Shown here: piece by piece, positions 1-12,667 of the stretch | Layout of the letters: every line of letters begins with the position of its first letter | How positions within the stretch are numbered: position 1 is the stretch's first letter | DNA from: Muscardinus avellanarius | Taxonomy: Eukaryota; Chordata; Mammalia; Rodentia; Gliridae | Reading direction: 5' to 3' | Assembly (NCBI GenBank): GCA_963383645.1 | Contig: OY726557.1 | Span: 151,147,860-151,211,859, forward strand | DNA length: 64,000 nt | The notes under the pieces: generated by a model | Told to the model about the DNA's origin: nothing | Database searches by the model: none | The model's input: the letters and a program-made list of their open reading frames with translations, nothing else | Program-made: the position numbers and the translations under genes

Positions 1-220
1 TCTTCCGTACAGTTTTCCAAATTGGTTGCACTAATTTGCAATCCCACCAACAATATTTTAGAGTTCCCACTTCTCCGCATCCTCACCAGCATTTGTTATT
101 GTTTGTGTCTTGAACGATTGCCATTTTAGTTGGAGGTAGGTGAAATCTCAGGGTAGTTTTGATTTGCATCTCTGATTGCTAATGATGTTGAGCATTTTTT
201 CATGCATTTATTGGTGCAAA
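1..220 (-). mobile_element. L1 ORF2 3' fragment, antisense
   Basis: The - strand reads like the end of L1 ORF2 and nearby sequence (the segment that on + reads ccaccaacaatattttagag to ttgagcattttttcatgc). Ends about 165 bp before the TMEM123 exon. Confidence 0.75.
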
Positions 221-384
221 TACGTTTTTAAATGCCACATTCAGATCATCATTCCATTTTACAAAAATATAAAAACTTTCTGCACCCAAATTTTGTTTCC
301 TCCCCATTTCGGTATTCTTACATTGAAATTTAATTTTTAATTGCAGTGTTAAAAAAGCACTAATGCCTGTTTTGTTTTCTTTAG

Positions 385-538
385 TCACAGCAACTATTCA
401 TTCTAAGAAAAACGAAGGATCAAAATTTGACACTGGCAGCTTTGTTGGTGGTATTGTGTTAACACTGGCAGTTTTATCTATTCTTTACATTGTTTGCAAA
501 ATGTATTATTCAAGAAGAGGCATTCAGTACAGAACCAT
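385..538 (+). CDS. TMEM123: TMEM123 transmembrane exon
   Basis: 154 bp exon between a pyrimidine-rich acceptor (tttgttttctttag) and a GTAAGT donor at 539. It reads 2 nt + 50 codons + 2 nt and encodes the stem, transmembrane helix and start of the cytosolic tail. A second AG at 389-390 could serve as acceptor, but it would shift the entry phase, so the first AG is preferred. Confidence 0.9.
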
Positions 539-1095
539 GTAAGTTTTGATTGGCCATTTCTGCATTTCTTTGTTACAATAAAATACCAGTCATCTCAAGG
601 ATAGATTTATAAGTTACATTTTCATTTCTCATCTCTGCTGTTGCATACAAGTTTGTGGTTGTATTTGCAGATGAAAACACATATACCTATAAAATGCCTG
701 TGTTTATATTTTATTAGTGTCAGAGATTTTTTTTATCAAAGTTTAGCTAATACTTTTTACTTACTAGGAATCATAAGAAAATACCATATTTGACCTCAAC
801 AGCCTATTGTCCTATTATGTCTTTTGACTCCTGGTGGTACTGGAAAGCATTTTTTATAAAATCATGGGTTTTGCTTTTTATGACAAAGACACAGAAGCTA
901 AATTCCTCTGAGAGCCTCATTTTCCCCTGGTAATTTAAATGAATGGTTAGTATTAGTAACATACTTCTGGGAAGCAGAATTATTTTAGATGAGCTTTAGC
1001 AAGTTTCAGTCAACAAACCCTGTTTACTCCACATATATTTCTTCAGGTCTATGGATACAGGTGTGTCATCTCCCAGCCCTTGTTGCTGTGGTAGG

Positions 1096-1148
<53 letters not shown>

Positions 1149-4100
1149 CGCACAGTCCTGGGAACAGACCCAAGGCCTTGTGGTCCACCACTGAGCTACA
1201 TCCCAGCCCAGCAGGTCCTTTGGGTTTTTGCCTTTTGAGTTCTATATGTTGTTTTAATTAGTTTGAGCTACTAAAGCAAATCACCATAAACTGGGTGCCT
1301 TACACAACAGTCATTTTTCACAGTTGTGGAGGTGGGAAGCCCAGGGCTGGATTCTGGTGAGGCTGTCTTCTAGATTGCAGACTGCTGACTTCTCATCGTA
1401 TCCTCTCATGCACTCGCTGTCTGGTCTTTTCTGAGGGCATTAGTCTTCCATGAAGGCTCCACCCTCATGATCTAATAACCTCCCAGTGTCCCCACCTCCA
1501 GAAATCACATGGGGATTAGTGTTTCAACATACAGGTTTGGGGCAGACACATTCATCACTTGTATGTGTATGAGAGTCAGTTCATTCTTTTAAGAACGTAT
1601 TTGGATATCATAAACAACCACTCTCCAAAATTTGCTCTGTGGGTTAACAATTGTCATTCACATATGCATTCCACACAGAGCTCTTGCACCAAAGATTTTA
1701 GGAAAATGCTGGATTGAGTAAAGCAAAATAAAATGGATACTGCAGGACTCCCCTGAGCCTTTAATATGCTGATATGCATTATAAATTTACAAGAGGGAAT
1801 ATAGTATGAAGTGTTCCTCACACTTTTAAAGTTTGTTGAATGAATAAATCCCCCTTTGTTCAAGTGAAGCTAATACTTAACACCTACTGGAAAATGTTGG
1901 AATAAGCTATTGGAGTGATCTTCTGTTTTGTTTTTTGACACTAGATATGTTTTTGTGTTTTGTTTTGTTTTTTGCTATACTGTAGATTGAACCCGGGAAC
2001 ATTCTATTGAGATATACCTCCAGCCCTACTTTTTATTCTTTATTTTGAAACAGGGTCTCACTAAGTTGCAGAAGGGCCTAAGTAGTTGAGGCTGCCCTCA
2101 CACCTGCAATCCTCCTGACTCAGTCTCCCCAGTACAGGGATTACAAGTGTGCATCACCACACTCAGCTACTAGATATGATTTAATACATAGAAAAATAAA
2201 AATCTGAGCTGGACATGGTGCTCACACCTATAATCCCAGTAATTGAGAGGCTGAGAGAGAGGATGAGTGATTGTAGCTTTGAGTCCAGTGCACAGTAACT
2301 TAGTGAGATGCTGTTTCAAAATTCAAAAAAAAGGTTGAAGGTATGGCTCAGTTGAAAGCCTCTAGGTTCAATCCTTAGTACCACCACCAAAAAAAAAAAA
2401 GGCAAATCAAATTTCTTGGTACACTAAAAAGGTATGATTTATAACAAATATTAAATGAGAACATGAGAATTTTCTGAAAATTTAAATTCATTGATAAAAG
2501 CTTCTGAAACAAGACAATTCAGAAAATTCCTTTTAAAGGTCACATAGGAGAATTCATAATTAGTTAACTTAAAAATAACTTTAAAATTTGAAATATTTTT
2601 AAAACCACCGTGTTTCTACAGGTATTTATCTGTTTTCTTGGTAATTTTCATCAATTAGCCAGTACACATATATCATAATAAATTAAATGCCACTGTACAT
2701 CAATTTTATTGATTGGTTGAGGATTTTAAATAGTGAAGCAGTTGAAATGTGCTAATTTTTTTGTTTTAAAACTGCCTAACTTCAAGTATATAATTTTATG
2801 ATTTATGGGCTAATTTTTTTCTCACGTATGCATGACCACATAACGGTATATGCCCTAGAGAAGAATCCAGAGTCCAGAATGTCCATATTCTGTTAGGGAG
2901 ACTATGCTGGCAGAAGGAGACTCCAGATGCTTCACTTTAATAAATCATACTTAAGACTTTAAGTGTAGCCTGTTTGCTTTTTGTCACATTTGGACATCTC
3001 TAAAATTAGGATGCATCTTACAGTTTACTAGATAAAAAAGCATTATATTTTAATTTAATGGCTGTTTTTTGGTGCTGCTTAAAAAAAAAAAAAAACCCAG
3101 CTGGGCCCTGAAGGGTCCGAGAATCGCCCACCAACCCAAATAACGAAGGACTCACAAGAGATGTAAAACCAAGCAGGGTTTATTGTGCTGCAGCTCTTAC
3201 TGGCAAGCCAGGGTCAAGTCTCCTTCACAACCCTAACTGTCATTCAGAGGAATTGTCCAGCAGCTACCAGAGGAATGATTCCTTCTGGCCGGGCTAACAT
3301 TCAGCCTCTTAGACAGTAAGCAAGTGTAGGCGCTCGACCACGAGCCCAAAACAGACCTTACTTTTATAGTCCCAGAAGGGGCGTTCACATTGGGATACAG
3401 CCAATAGGTTTACAAGTGCAGCCATCTTGCTCTTTGCAGCCAGCCAATAGATTTACAGAGTAAACAAGTACAGCCATCTTGTTCAACAGAAACACACTTT
3501 GAAAACATTCTTAACAAGTTCCAGACACTTTGGAAACATTCTTATCAGGAAAACAAGTTCCAGACACTTTAACTTACTTCTATATTTTAATTTTATAAGG
3601 GGAATGGGATGGCCCTCTCAATACTCTTATATTAATTTAATAAGGGGAATGGGATGGCCCTCTCAATACTCTTACAGAACCGTGGTGACATGCAATTGTA
3701 ATCCCAGCTTTTAGGAGGCTGAGAAAGGAGGATCGCAGTTCGCAGACAACCTCAGCTACTACTTCGTGAGGCCTTTTGCAACTCAGACCCTGTTTCAAAA
3801 TAATGAGAAATAGGACTAAGGGTGTAGCTAAGAGGTAGAATGCCCCTGGGTTCCATCCCAATTATGGCAAAAAAAAAAAAAATTAAATAAAACTAGCAAT
3901 TCCTTTAAAGCTATAAAAAAAAAAAAATGCCATGTCGCCAAGCGTGGTGGTGCACACTTGTAATCCCAACATTCAGGAGGCTAAGACCAGAGGATCACGG
4001 TTTGCGGACAGCCTCAGCTATTTACTGAGGCCCTCTGCAACTTAGTGAGACCCTGTTTCAAAATAAAGAATAAAAAAGAGGGCAGGGGGGTGTAGCTCAG

Positions 4101-5035
4101 AGGTCAAATGCCCCTGGGTTCCATCCCCAGACCTGCCAAAAAAAAAAGAAATGCCATGTCATATTAATAAGGACATCATATTTGTCCCATTAAAGAAGTA
4201 GCCCTTGAATATTCTAGTATTAATAAGCATTTTTAGTTTTTATTTATGAGCTAGTAACACTAAAATTTTAGCCCCTCTTGTTTCTTAAGAGTTACATGGA
4301 CAGTGGAATGAAATGGTTAAAAATTGGAGCTTAAGTAAGACAAAAATTTAGTTGTGTATCTGTGACTTTTAAATTATGGTAATAACATTTAACACGAGAT
4401 CAACCTCTTGGCAAATTTTTAAGTATACAGTATCATACTGTTTTGTGTTGTATAGTGGACTAGAACTTCAGTCATCTTGCCTAACTGAAATGTTAGGCTC
4501 ATTGAATAGCAACTTCATTTCCCCCGACTTGAGTCTAGTTTTGCTGTTGACCTAGCCGGGTGCATTCCTATCCTGCTATAAACAGGCAGCATGGTGGTCA
4601 AGCTCTGATTTGAAGAGCATTCACATTCATCAACAGCTTCTGATTCCCTGCAAGCGAAGTAACGAATAAAAGTGCCTTCTGCATAGTTACTGTAGTGACT
4701 ACCTGATATATGGATGTAAAGTCTCTAATGGTTGTTTCATTTTAAAGAGGGATATACTAGCTTTAAAGTGGTTATGTTAACTGGTAAAAATTCAGTGTAG
4801 CCTTTAAGAAGCAGAGTAGAGATCTGAGATCTCTTTGACAGCTTAAACATTATCTAGTAAACTAGTTACTTATGAAATTTATGCAAAGCAATGACATTTT
4901 GGTAGGAAAGCTAGAAATTGTCTTAATATTACTTTTATCACAAATATGAACATATTTATAGTTTTAATAAAAGTACAAAATAAAGTAATTTTAACTTTGC
5001 TTTATTACAGTGATGAACACGATGCCATCATTTAA
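385..5035 (+). CDS. TMEM123: TMEM123 (porimin), last two coding exons, 5' part outside window
   Basis: Two exons (385-538 and 5011-5035) spliced across a 4.5 kb intron give the C-terminal end of porimin, a mucin-like single-pass type I membrane glycoprotein linked to oncotic cell death. Visible are a short luminal stem, a transmembrane helix rich in Gly, Val, Leu and Ile (about 20 residues from FDTGSFVGG), and a short cytosolic tail with the basic YSRRG motif ending IDEHDAII. The Ile before DEHDAII is split AT|T across the junction, and both splice sites are canonical. The Ser/Thr-rich ectodomain and signal peptide lie left of the window. Order and orientation (TMEM123, then opposite-strand BIRC2 and BIRC3) match the human locus, which supports the identity. 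Family assignment is from memory of the human tail. Confidence 0.93.
1097..1152. repeat. (TG)n/(CG)n microsatellite
   Basis: About 44 bp of TG followed by CGCGCGCGCG, then an ID-like SINE tail on the - strand (about 1153-1215). Alternating purine-pyrimidine tract with Z-DNA potential. Confidence 0.9.
1247..1590 (-). mobile_element. MaLR-type LTR (MST/MLT1-like), antisense
   Basis: Resembles the reverse complement of MaLR LTRs: actgggtgccttacacaaca, cagttgtggaggtgggaag, tgaaggctccaccctcatga, ggggattagtgtttcaacat. Identification from memory of the consensus. Confidence 0.6.
1965..2400. repeat. Opposed SINE pair
   Basis: Antisense B1-ID SINE 1965-2167 and sense copy 2210-2400 with a 12 bp A tail. 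Both diverged; in the last TMEM123 intron. Confidence 0.8.
3102..3676 (-). mobile_element. Solo ERV-type LTR, antisense in TMEM123 intron
   Basis: On the - strand it starts TGTAAGAG, ends ...CA, and carries a TATAAAAG box (about 3362-3369) and an AATAAA signal (about 3180-3186). U3 holds internal duplications: a repeat with AAGGGGAATGGGATGGCCCT twice (about 3597-3671), one with AACAAGTTCCAGACACTTT (about 3512-3570), and one with CAGCCATCTTG (about 3419-3482). No gag/pol beside it. Family not identified. Confidence 0.7.
3677..4148 (+). repeat. Two B1-ID SINEs in tandem
   Basis: Sense copies at about 3677-3881 and 3937-4148, each with an A-rich tail. The first begins directly at the LTR edge, so the LTR may have inserted at or in its head. 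Confidence 0.8.
4150..5000. other. TMEM123 last intron, no recognised feature
   Basis: AT-rich unique-looking sequence up to the terminal exon acceptor. No repeat or second gene recognised. Confidence 0.5.
5011..5035 (+). CDS. TMEM123: TMEM123 terminal coding exon
   Basis: 25 coding bases after the acceptor tttattacag: one base completes the split Ile codon, then DEHDAII and TAA at 5033-5035. Too short for ORF finding; recognised from the conserved porimin C-terminus and matching phase. Confidence 0.92.
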
Positions 5036-6478
5036 GGGAAACCAAGGACCAAAGAAAAAAGAAATATTGGTGCAACCCTGTCAATTTTGGTTTATTAGTT
5101 TGAAACAATATTCTTTTATTGAAAATAATGAAAGTGGGCCATGCATATAATATACAATACATTATAAATAATGTGAAAATTCTTCATCACTAAAGGTAAA
5201 AAGACTTTGGTTTGAGTACACACAGGACCAGTGAGGGAAAGATATCACTGAAAGGCAGGATCCATCTGGGTGAGTAATTAAGGAGCCTGCTGCAACACTC
5301 AGGAATTTGAGTATCTTTGTTGCTCACCCAGAGAAACACAGTGCTTTCCAGAGCTGGATATATCCTAATTACTAGTGCCACACAACAGAAATTGTACAAT
5401 TGAATAAACCAGTTCTGAAGCATAACTTAAGAAAGCATCGACATTTGATGATGTTCTATAGCAGTTGGCCTAAAAACAAACATAATTCTCTGAAATAAAA
5501 TCTTCAAATAAACCCCAAATATATGTGCTTCACCCTATTAGAGACTCACTGAACAGCATATATTTTTATTAATAACTTTTGAGTTTTCAGTGTTAGTTTA
5601 TACAGTCTTTTTTTCTGTGTATAATTTAGGTAAACTGCAGTGTTTAACATGTTCTAAAGGCTTAGTTTTAAGACTGGCATAGAAAAAAACCTAGAAACTA
5701 AGATTACTTGCTACTGTAAGAATATTGTCACCACTGGAAATTGCTTTTATTTTATATCCACTTAATTTTATATCTAGTGACTATTTTGAAGAATTGTAGA
5801 GCTGCTTTTAATATCTAGAAATTTTTAATGTAGTAGAAGAACATCTTGTAAAAGGAAAAGCCTCGTGTATGATTTCCAAAATAATATTTAGGATTTTCAT
5901 ATTGTCAAAACTCTAGATTAATGCTGTGTTTATAAAATGGGGATAATGAGGCTCTCCCCAGGCAACTAAACCTGCAAGTGAAATGCTGCATTTTCATACA
6001 CTGTTGACTTTACAAAGAGATTTGGGGAAATAACATTTTTATACTTAAATAATTGTTGAGTAAATTCTTATTTTAGATGGGAAATTTCCTGCTTCCTCAT
6101 TTGGGTATTCCCCTTTCTCCACTGCTACAGGGGAATTACTTTTAGGTGCACTATGTTAATGGAGAGAAAAAGCACAGTGTTGTAGAGGAATCACTACTAG
6201 CCAATATATTTTGGAGTGTTTTTAGTTTTACAGTGTATATTCCAGTGCTCAAACTCAGGGTCAAGTTTTAACAAAAGGTATTTAGTCACTAAATACTAAG
6301 ACACATTTCTATCTTAAAGGGCCAAAGTAAATCACACCAATTTCTGAAAAGTCTAAAATTAGTGAGATTGCCCTAATGCATGAACATTTAACAGAAATAA
6401 AATATAACCTTTGTGACGAGCTTTTGGTTTGCAGAGAATATCAGATATCAAGAATTTTGATATAAAAAGATCATTTCT

Positions 6479-6690
6479 AGCTGGGTATGATGGTTCACAC
6501 TTGTAATCCCAGTACTTGGGAAGCTGAGACAGGAGGATTACAATGGTTTGCAGCCAGCTTCAGCTACTTAGGCCCTCCACAACTTAGTGAGACCCTGTTT
6601 AAAAATAAAGAATAAAAAATAGGGCTGGAGGTGTAGCTTGGAGGTAGAATGCCCCTGGGCTCATTCCCCAGTTCGTAAAAACAAAAAGAT
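6479..6690 (+). repeat. B1-ID SINE inside TMEM123 3'UTR
   Basis: Sense copy, gctgggtatgatggttcacac to an A-rich end. It would be transcribed in the TMEM123 message if the distal poly(A) site is used. Confidence 0.85.
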
Positions 6691-7505
6691 CATTTTTACT
6701 AGCTGTGTGTTACAGCCAAGTATATGTGATGAATATAAGAATTATCCAAAATACAGACATAGTTGGATCTATGGGACATGTGAAGTATGGAGGAAATTTT
6801 ATGGAACAGGTATGGTTAGTTTGAAAAGACATATGGGCTGATGTATAAGTGTATGTTATAACATGCAACTATTTCTTTGCAAATTACAGCTAAAATATAT
6901 TTTATAGTGGTGAGGGCTTTGAAATTTTAATTTTTCTCCTACATTCTTGGTATTTCGGTATTGGCCTGAATTTTTTTCTTGAATACTTGTTTCCTTAGCA
7001 CTTTGAATGTAGAAAACCACTTTTAAAATACTGTCATTATTTGCCTTGAAAGTTTCTTCTGCTTTTTGGGTTGGAAATAATGTACTTATATCTTTTCTCT
7101 GTATGTAAGTAGTATAATTTGTTATTTTCAAATATCAGTACTTTCAGTGAAGGTTTTTATCTGCAGAAATATAAGACAGTAATAAAAAATATTACTTTTG
7201 GATACATATCCTAAGCACACATTTATCTTGCTAATTGTTTGTTTCTGCATTCCTTGAAAAAGGTATTTACTTGAAGATAAAATAATCCAGATTTGTCTCT
7301 TAAGTATCAAGTAGAAGCCACTCTACTTAAAAAATTTCCTTGCATAATTCATAAAAGGAACAATTAGAATAAAAATAAATGAGTATGAACAGAATATTAT
7401 AGTGATAACTGTATTTTTAGAGGAAAAAGCAAATTCTTCTTACCTTTTTTTTCTATTATATTGACCAGCCTTGGGTATTTCATTGTTACTGAGATCTATT
7501 TTTAG

Positions 7506-7511
7506 AATAAA
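7506..7511 (+). terminator. Candidate TMEM123 poly(A) signal
   Basis: AATAAA followed within about 25-45 bp by a T-rich/GT-rich element (ttttttgtgtttggttttgc), the usual arrangement of a mammalian cleavage site. It lies 2.47 kb past the stop. Confidence 0.4.
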
Positions 7512-7639
7512 ATTTGTTCTCCATTTAAAATTTTTTGTGTTTGGTTTTGCTTCATTTTGTTAAATCCAAAAGTAGTTAACAGAATAAAAAACCCAAGATA
7601 CAAAGGCAGATTGCAGGTGTTAAGCTGACATTTATAAAG

Positions 7640-7790
7640 CAGTGGCCTTACCAGAAACTTTGGCCCCAACCAGACCTATTGAATAATAAATTCTAGGTGG
7701 AACAGTCCATTGTTTAATAACTCCACCAGGTGATTGTGATATATACCATAGTTTGAGAACCACTGCTCAAAAGATTTTCATGTGACAGCT
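7640..7790 (+). mobile_element. MER5-like hAT fragment
   Basis: Contains the typical end ccaccaggtgattgtgatat ... tttgagaaccactgctc of MER5-type non-autonomous DNA transposons. Diverged. Confidence 0.55.
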
Positions 7791-8156
7791 ATTTTATTCT
7801 GCAGGGCAGAAGTTCTAAAATAGAGTATTCCATCGCCTAGATTAACTGGCTACAGATAAGTGTTTCTTAATATAGGGTAATAAAAATGGTGCCATTTTAA
7901 TAATCCTTATAACTAAGTGCCTTCGTACAAGTAAGCTCTAAAGTCAGATTTCTTGGGTTTAAATCTTGCTCTAGTACTTACTAGCTTTATGGTGATCCTG
8001 GAGAAGTTACTTACAGGGTTAAGAGTATTAAGGAATGTGTAGGCTTAGGGTTCTAGAGGCTGGAAAGATTTAAGATCAAGGGACAGCCTCTGGTGAGGGA
8101 CTTTTATAAAAGCATGGTCACATGGTTAAAGAACAGAAATCAAGAGGGAAGAACTG

Positions 8157-8680
8157 AGCTGGGTGTGGTGGCACATGAGGCTAAGACCGAAGGATCGCGG
8201 TTCGTGGACAGCCTCAGCTACTTAGGCCCTTTAAAACTCAACCCTGTTTCGCCGGGCGTGGTGGCGCACGCTTGTAATCCCCGTGCTTGGGAGGCTGAGA
8301 CAGGAGGATCGCGCAGGTTCGAAGCCAGCCACGCGCGCTGGCTTAGGAGACCCTGTTTCCAAATAAAAATGTAAAAATAGGTCTGGGAGTGTAGCCCAGA
8401 AGTAGAAGGGCTTCCAGGAACCCCAGTACCACCAAAATAAATAAATAAATAAATAAAAACTCAACCCTGTTTCAAAATAAAGAATCAAAAATAGGGCTGG
8501 GGGTGTAGCCTGGAGGTAGAATGCCCCTGGGTTTCATCCTTAGTACAGCAAAAAAAAAAAAAAAAGGAAGGAAGGAAAAATAGATGTTAAAAATAAAGGA
8601 AAAATAGGGCTGAGGGTTTAGCTCAGAGGTAGAATGTCCCTGGGTTCCACCCCTCGTACTGCAAGAAAAGGATAAAAAAG
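8157..8680 (+). repeat. SINE nested in SINE with target duplication
   Basis: Outer copy 8157-8250 resumes at about 8457-8572. A younger full B1-ID copy (8251-8456) sits inside it. The 18 bp sequence aaaactcaaccctgtttc occurs on both sides of the inner copy as the target-site duplication. A further ID-like tail follows at about 8590-8672. Confidence 0.9.
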
Positions 8681-8739
8681 TATGTTATACATGCCATAAG
8701 CCTGCATAAATCAGAAATAGAAATGTTGGCTAGTGACAT

Positions 8740-10011
8740 CATACAAATGGCAGAGTAGAAGATACCAACTTTCACTCCACCCCACACTCCATCCAAGAGA
8801 ACATCACAGACCTCTGTCCACAGACCAAAATAGCCTTTGGAGAACTCAAAGGCCTGTTTAAAAAATCCACAGCAACAAGGTGAAGCAAAACAACAAAGAA
8901 TATCCACAAAAAGGAGTGCTGGTAAGATCAGCACAACTGACATGCAAGAGCTAAAAACAAGGAAGAAAAGCAGAGGCTGTGGTTGTCAGCCACTTGGGCT
9001 GCTCAGAAGAAGACACCAGTATCTTTTGCCACCAAGGTAATAATGGCCATTCCCACAAGAGACCAAGAAGGACTTGCAAGTCCCCACGAAGCAGCCACCG
9101 TTCTGCTACTCCAGGACAAGAGCTACCATCTCTCCCAGCCTCCACACAAGTTCCATACTCCAAGAGTGGGCTGTGGGCTGTAGTACCCACCTGTACCTCA
9201 GACAACGGGAGCCATTTCAACAGCAAGCTAGTCCATACCATGGTCCCCAGAGCCAGGTCTGTACTATCATGCTCAATGCTCTTCAGCTGCCATGAGAGCT
9301 AGACCATACTCCAGATCTTGGCCCCAAGGCTATGCCTATACTTCAAACACTGAAGCCAGTACTCCAGCAAGGGAGGGCACCACTTCTGTGACCTTGGAGC
9401 CAAGGCCCCCTGGTATATGCTAATACTCCAGACACCAGCTCAAAGACAACAGAAGGCTAGCCTCACCTTGGCCTGGTAGCCACTGTCACCCTGTATATGC
9501 AAATGCTCTTATCCCTGGCTCCCTTACAATCATCCATGCCTTACATTACTGTTAACTCACCAGCATGAGTGTAGGAACCTGTGCTATTATCACCCCAGAG
9601 CCACGGTTCCCCCACACTTAATGCTTTAGCCTTTGGAGCCATAGCTGCTCCTTCAGGCATCATTAATCAGACACGGGATACAGGATGAATCTCCTTAGCT
9701 ACAACTTCCCTAGTGGAAGATAGACATCAGGAGGACACAAGATAAAAGCCCTGGCACAGACAATGACAGTATTAACTGCTAAGGATCCCTTCAATGTTTG
9801 TCAAGCCCAACCTCAACTGACAACTACATGGAGACTAAGCTGTTACACACTTAACTGGTGCCAGAACCACTACACCTCACTCAGCAATAAGAAACATGAA
9901 AAACCAAGGAGACTTATGAGCACTAAATAACCAATACAATTTCCCAGCAGCTGATTCCTCCAAAGAATTAGAGATCTACAAACTATGTGACAAAATAGTT
10001 GAAATAATCAT
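8740..10011 (+). mobile_element. Old L1 5' region
   Basis: Resembles the 5' region of ancient mammalian L1 (L1M/HAL1 type): the catactccaagagtgggctg-like segments, then gagatctacaaactatgtga and gttgaaataatca, which fit the start of ORF1. Related to the copy at 31740-33420. Reading frames are broken. Confidence 0.55.
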
Positions 10012-12293
10012 TTTTCCTTTAAGCATTGGGGATTGAACCCAGGAGCATTTTACCTCTAAGCAATACTTCTAGACCCTCATTCTTGTTTATGTTTTGAAAT
10101 AGGGGCTCATTTGGTTGATAAGAGTCTTATTTAAATGTTGCTGAGGCTGGTCTTGAACCTGTGATCCTCCTGCTTCAGCCTCATGTAATCCCATGCCTGG
10201 AATTCCAGGCATGAGCCACAGCACCTGACTGAAGATAATTTTAAGGAACATCAGAAATGTCAAGAAAATACAAAGAATTCAACAAAAATCTGAAAAAAAA
10301 AAAACATGACAAAGTGATAAATTTAACAGAAAAGTTTAAATCAAAAACTTTGTAGCTAAAACAGTAAATAAAAAATGCAATAAAGCATGTATCTTCCTGC
10401 TTTACAAAAGTGAAATAAAGGAATTGGTATAATAAAATTTACAAGGATAAGAGGTTTACTTTGCCTCATTTTTCGAGGCTCCATCCATGAGCGATTAGCT
10501 AGTTGATTTGGGGCCTGTTGTGTAGCAGTATATTATGGTGGGAGCATGTGAGTAGAGGAATCTGGTCACCTCTCACTGCAGCTAAAAAGCAAGAGATAAG
10601 AAGGGTCTGGGGTAGCCAGACAACTCCCTTGAAAGCATACCCCACTGACCATATGTCCTCTACTAGGTCCCAATTTAAAGGTTCTACCAGGTCTCAAAAG
10701 CATCATGAGTTGGAACCAAGCCTTTAACACCTTTGGTTGACACTTATCCAAACCATACCAGCATGTCAGCAAGCAGAACTGACCAACCAGAAGAAATGCA
10801 AACTTGAAGACAAGCAGTCGGCCATGGTGGACATACCTCTAGTCCCAGTACTTGGGAGGCTGAGATAGGAGGATCACAAGTTTAAAGCCAGCAACTTAGA
10901 CCATTTCAAAATTAAAAAATAAAACATGCTGAGGGATAGCTAGAAGCAGAACACCCTTGGTTTCAATCCCTAGTACCAAAAGGGAAAAAAAAGCTTTTTT
11001 AAAGGATACATGGAAGTGTTCAAAATCTGGATAAAGGTATAAACAGGTATAGAAAGAACAAAAGTTACAAATCAGATTTTATCCAACCAAGAGTCTAAGA
11101 CATAATCAAAATGTCAAGGACAAACTATCTAGAAAGTAACAAGAGAAATAACATACATAAAAGAACTCTAGTATGACATCGAGATGTTTCTCAGCAAAAC
11201 CTTGAGTCATCTTCAAAATTCAAAAGGATAAAACCTCTGCCAAACAAAATACTTTACCTGGCAAAGTTGTTCTCAGAAATGGAAAGATAAAAACTTTCCC
11301 AAAGAGAAGCTGTGGGCACTAAACCTGCCTTAGGAGAATGCTAAAGGAGCTGGGCACAGTGGCACACATCTGTAACTCCCGCTACTTGGGAGGCTCAGGC
11401 TAAAGGATCACAAATTCAAGGCCAGACTTGGCAAGTTAGCAATATACCCTGTCACAAAAAAATTTAAAAGGATAGGGATATAGCTCAGTGGTAAGGCACC
11501 CCTAAATTAAATTCCTGGTACCAAAAAGTAAAAACATGCCAATGGATGGAGTTCTTCCAATGGAAAGAAAATACTAGTAATATGAAAACATAAAACTCAT
11601 TAGTAAGCCAGATATGGTGACACACACTTGTAATCCCAGCATTTGGGAGGCTAAGACAGGAGGATCTAGGTTCTCGGTCAGCCTCAGCTATTTGGTGAGG
11701 CCTTTTGCAACTCAGTGAAACCCTATTTCAAAATAAAGAATAAAAAAAAAAATAGGGTTGGGGATGTAGCTCAGAGATAGAATGCCCCTAGGTTCCATTC
11801 CCAGTACCTTAAAAAAAAAAAAAAAATTGGTAGAACTAGAGAGTCAAATTCATAATGTGTGAATACTTTAATGGAGGTGATATAAATCACTATCTTTAAT
11901 ATGAATACTAAAGATAAAACTGAAAAATGATAGTTATAGCCAGGTATGATGGCACATGCTTGTAATCCCAGCATTTAGGAGGCTAAGACAGGAGGATCAC
12001 GGTTCGTGGACAGCCTCAGCTAAACTTAGGCCCTTTGAAATGCAGTGAGAAACCTGTTTCAAAAATAAAGAATAAAGGCAGGGGTGGTAGCACACACTTG
12101 TAATCCCCGCGCTTGGGAGGCTGAGACAGGAGGATCACACAGGTTTGAAGCCAGCCTCAACTACTTAGTGAGGCTCTCAGCAACTTAGACCCTGTTTCCA
12201 AATAAAATATAAAAATTGGTCTGGGAGTATAACCCGGAAGTAGAAAAGTCCCTGGGTTCCACCCCCAGCACTACATGTACACACAAAAAAAAT
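10012..12293. repeat. SINE cluster in old L1
   Basis: B1-ID copies: 10012-10235 (-), 10819-10995 (+), 11350-11530 (+), 11608-11827 (+), 11940-12074 (+), 12075-12293 (+). The last two are back to back, the first lacking its ID tail, which suggests insertion into its A-rich junction. Confidence 0.8.
10250..11940 (+). mobile_element. Old L1/HAL1 ORF1 remnant broken by SINEs
   Basis: Segments at about 10250-10815, 11000-11345, 11530-11607 and 11830-11940 follow ORF1 of old L1/HAL1, for example acctgccttaggagaatgct next to aaaggagc and gagttcttccaatggaaag. Sense SINEs split it. No functional protein. Confidence 0.5.
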
Positions 12294-12667
12294 GAGGTAT
12301 GGTATAATTATTTTACATAAGATATTATGATTTTAAAGGATCTACAAAACATCCATATAACAATTGTCTTACCTGTCAATGTAGGTTGAGTATTCCTACC
12401 TGAAATGCTTAAAAATAGAAGTGTCTCAGATTCTGAAATATTTGCATATATGAGATCACTTGGGAATGGAACCGAAATCTAAACAAGAAATCCCATTTTT
12501 GTCTCCTATACATTTTATACACATAGCCTGACCGTAATTATATACATTTCTAGTGTGCCTGCATTTTAACCACAACATGTATATGAGGTCAAATATGGAA
12601 TTTTTCATTTGTGGTGTCACATGTACAAGCATATAAACACTCAGTTTCACATTTTGAAGCATTTCAG
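12294..12667. other. Intergenic, no recognised feature
   Basis: AT-rich sequence between the SINE cluster and an L1 3' end. Nothing supported as a gene. Confidence 0.45.

Larger units (their letters stand above)
5036..7530 (+). other. TMEM123: TMEM123 probable 3'UTR
   Basis: AT-rich sequence with no further coding signal follows the stop. It holds one SINE (about 6479-6690). AATAAA at 7506-7511 followed by a T/GT-rich stretch (about 7531-7555) is the best distal poly(A) site; an AATAAA near 6395 is an alternative. The 3' end is inferred, not proved. Confidence 0.45.

Noticed and set aside
8979..9302. Overlapping open frames of 66-107 codons around 9 kb
   Set aside because: They lie in old L1 5' sequence related to 31740-33420; not host genes.
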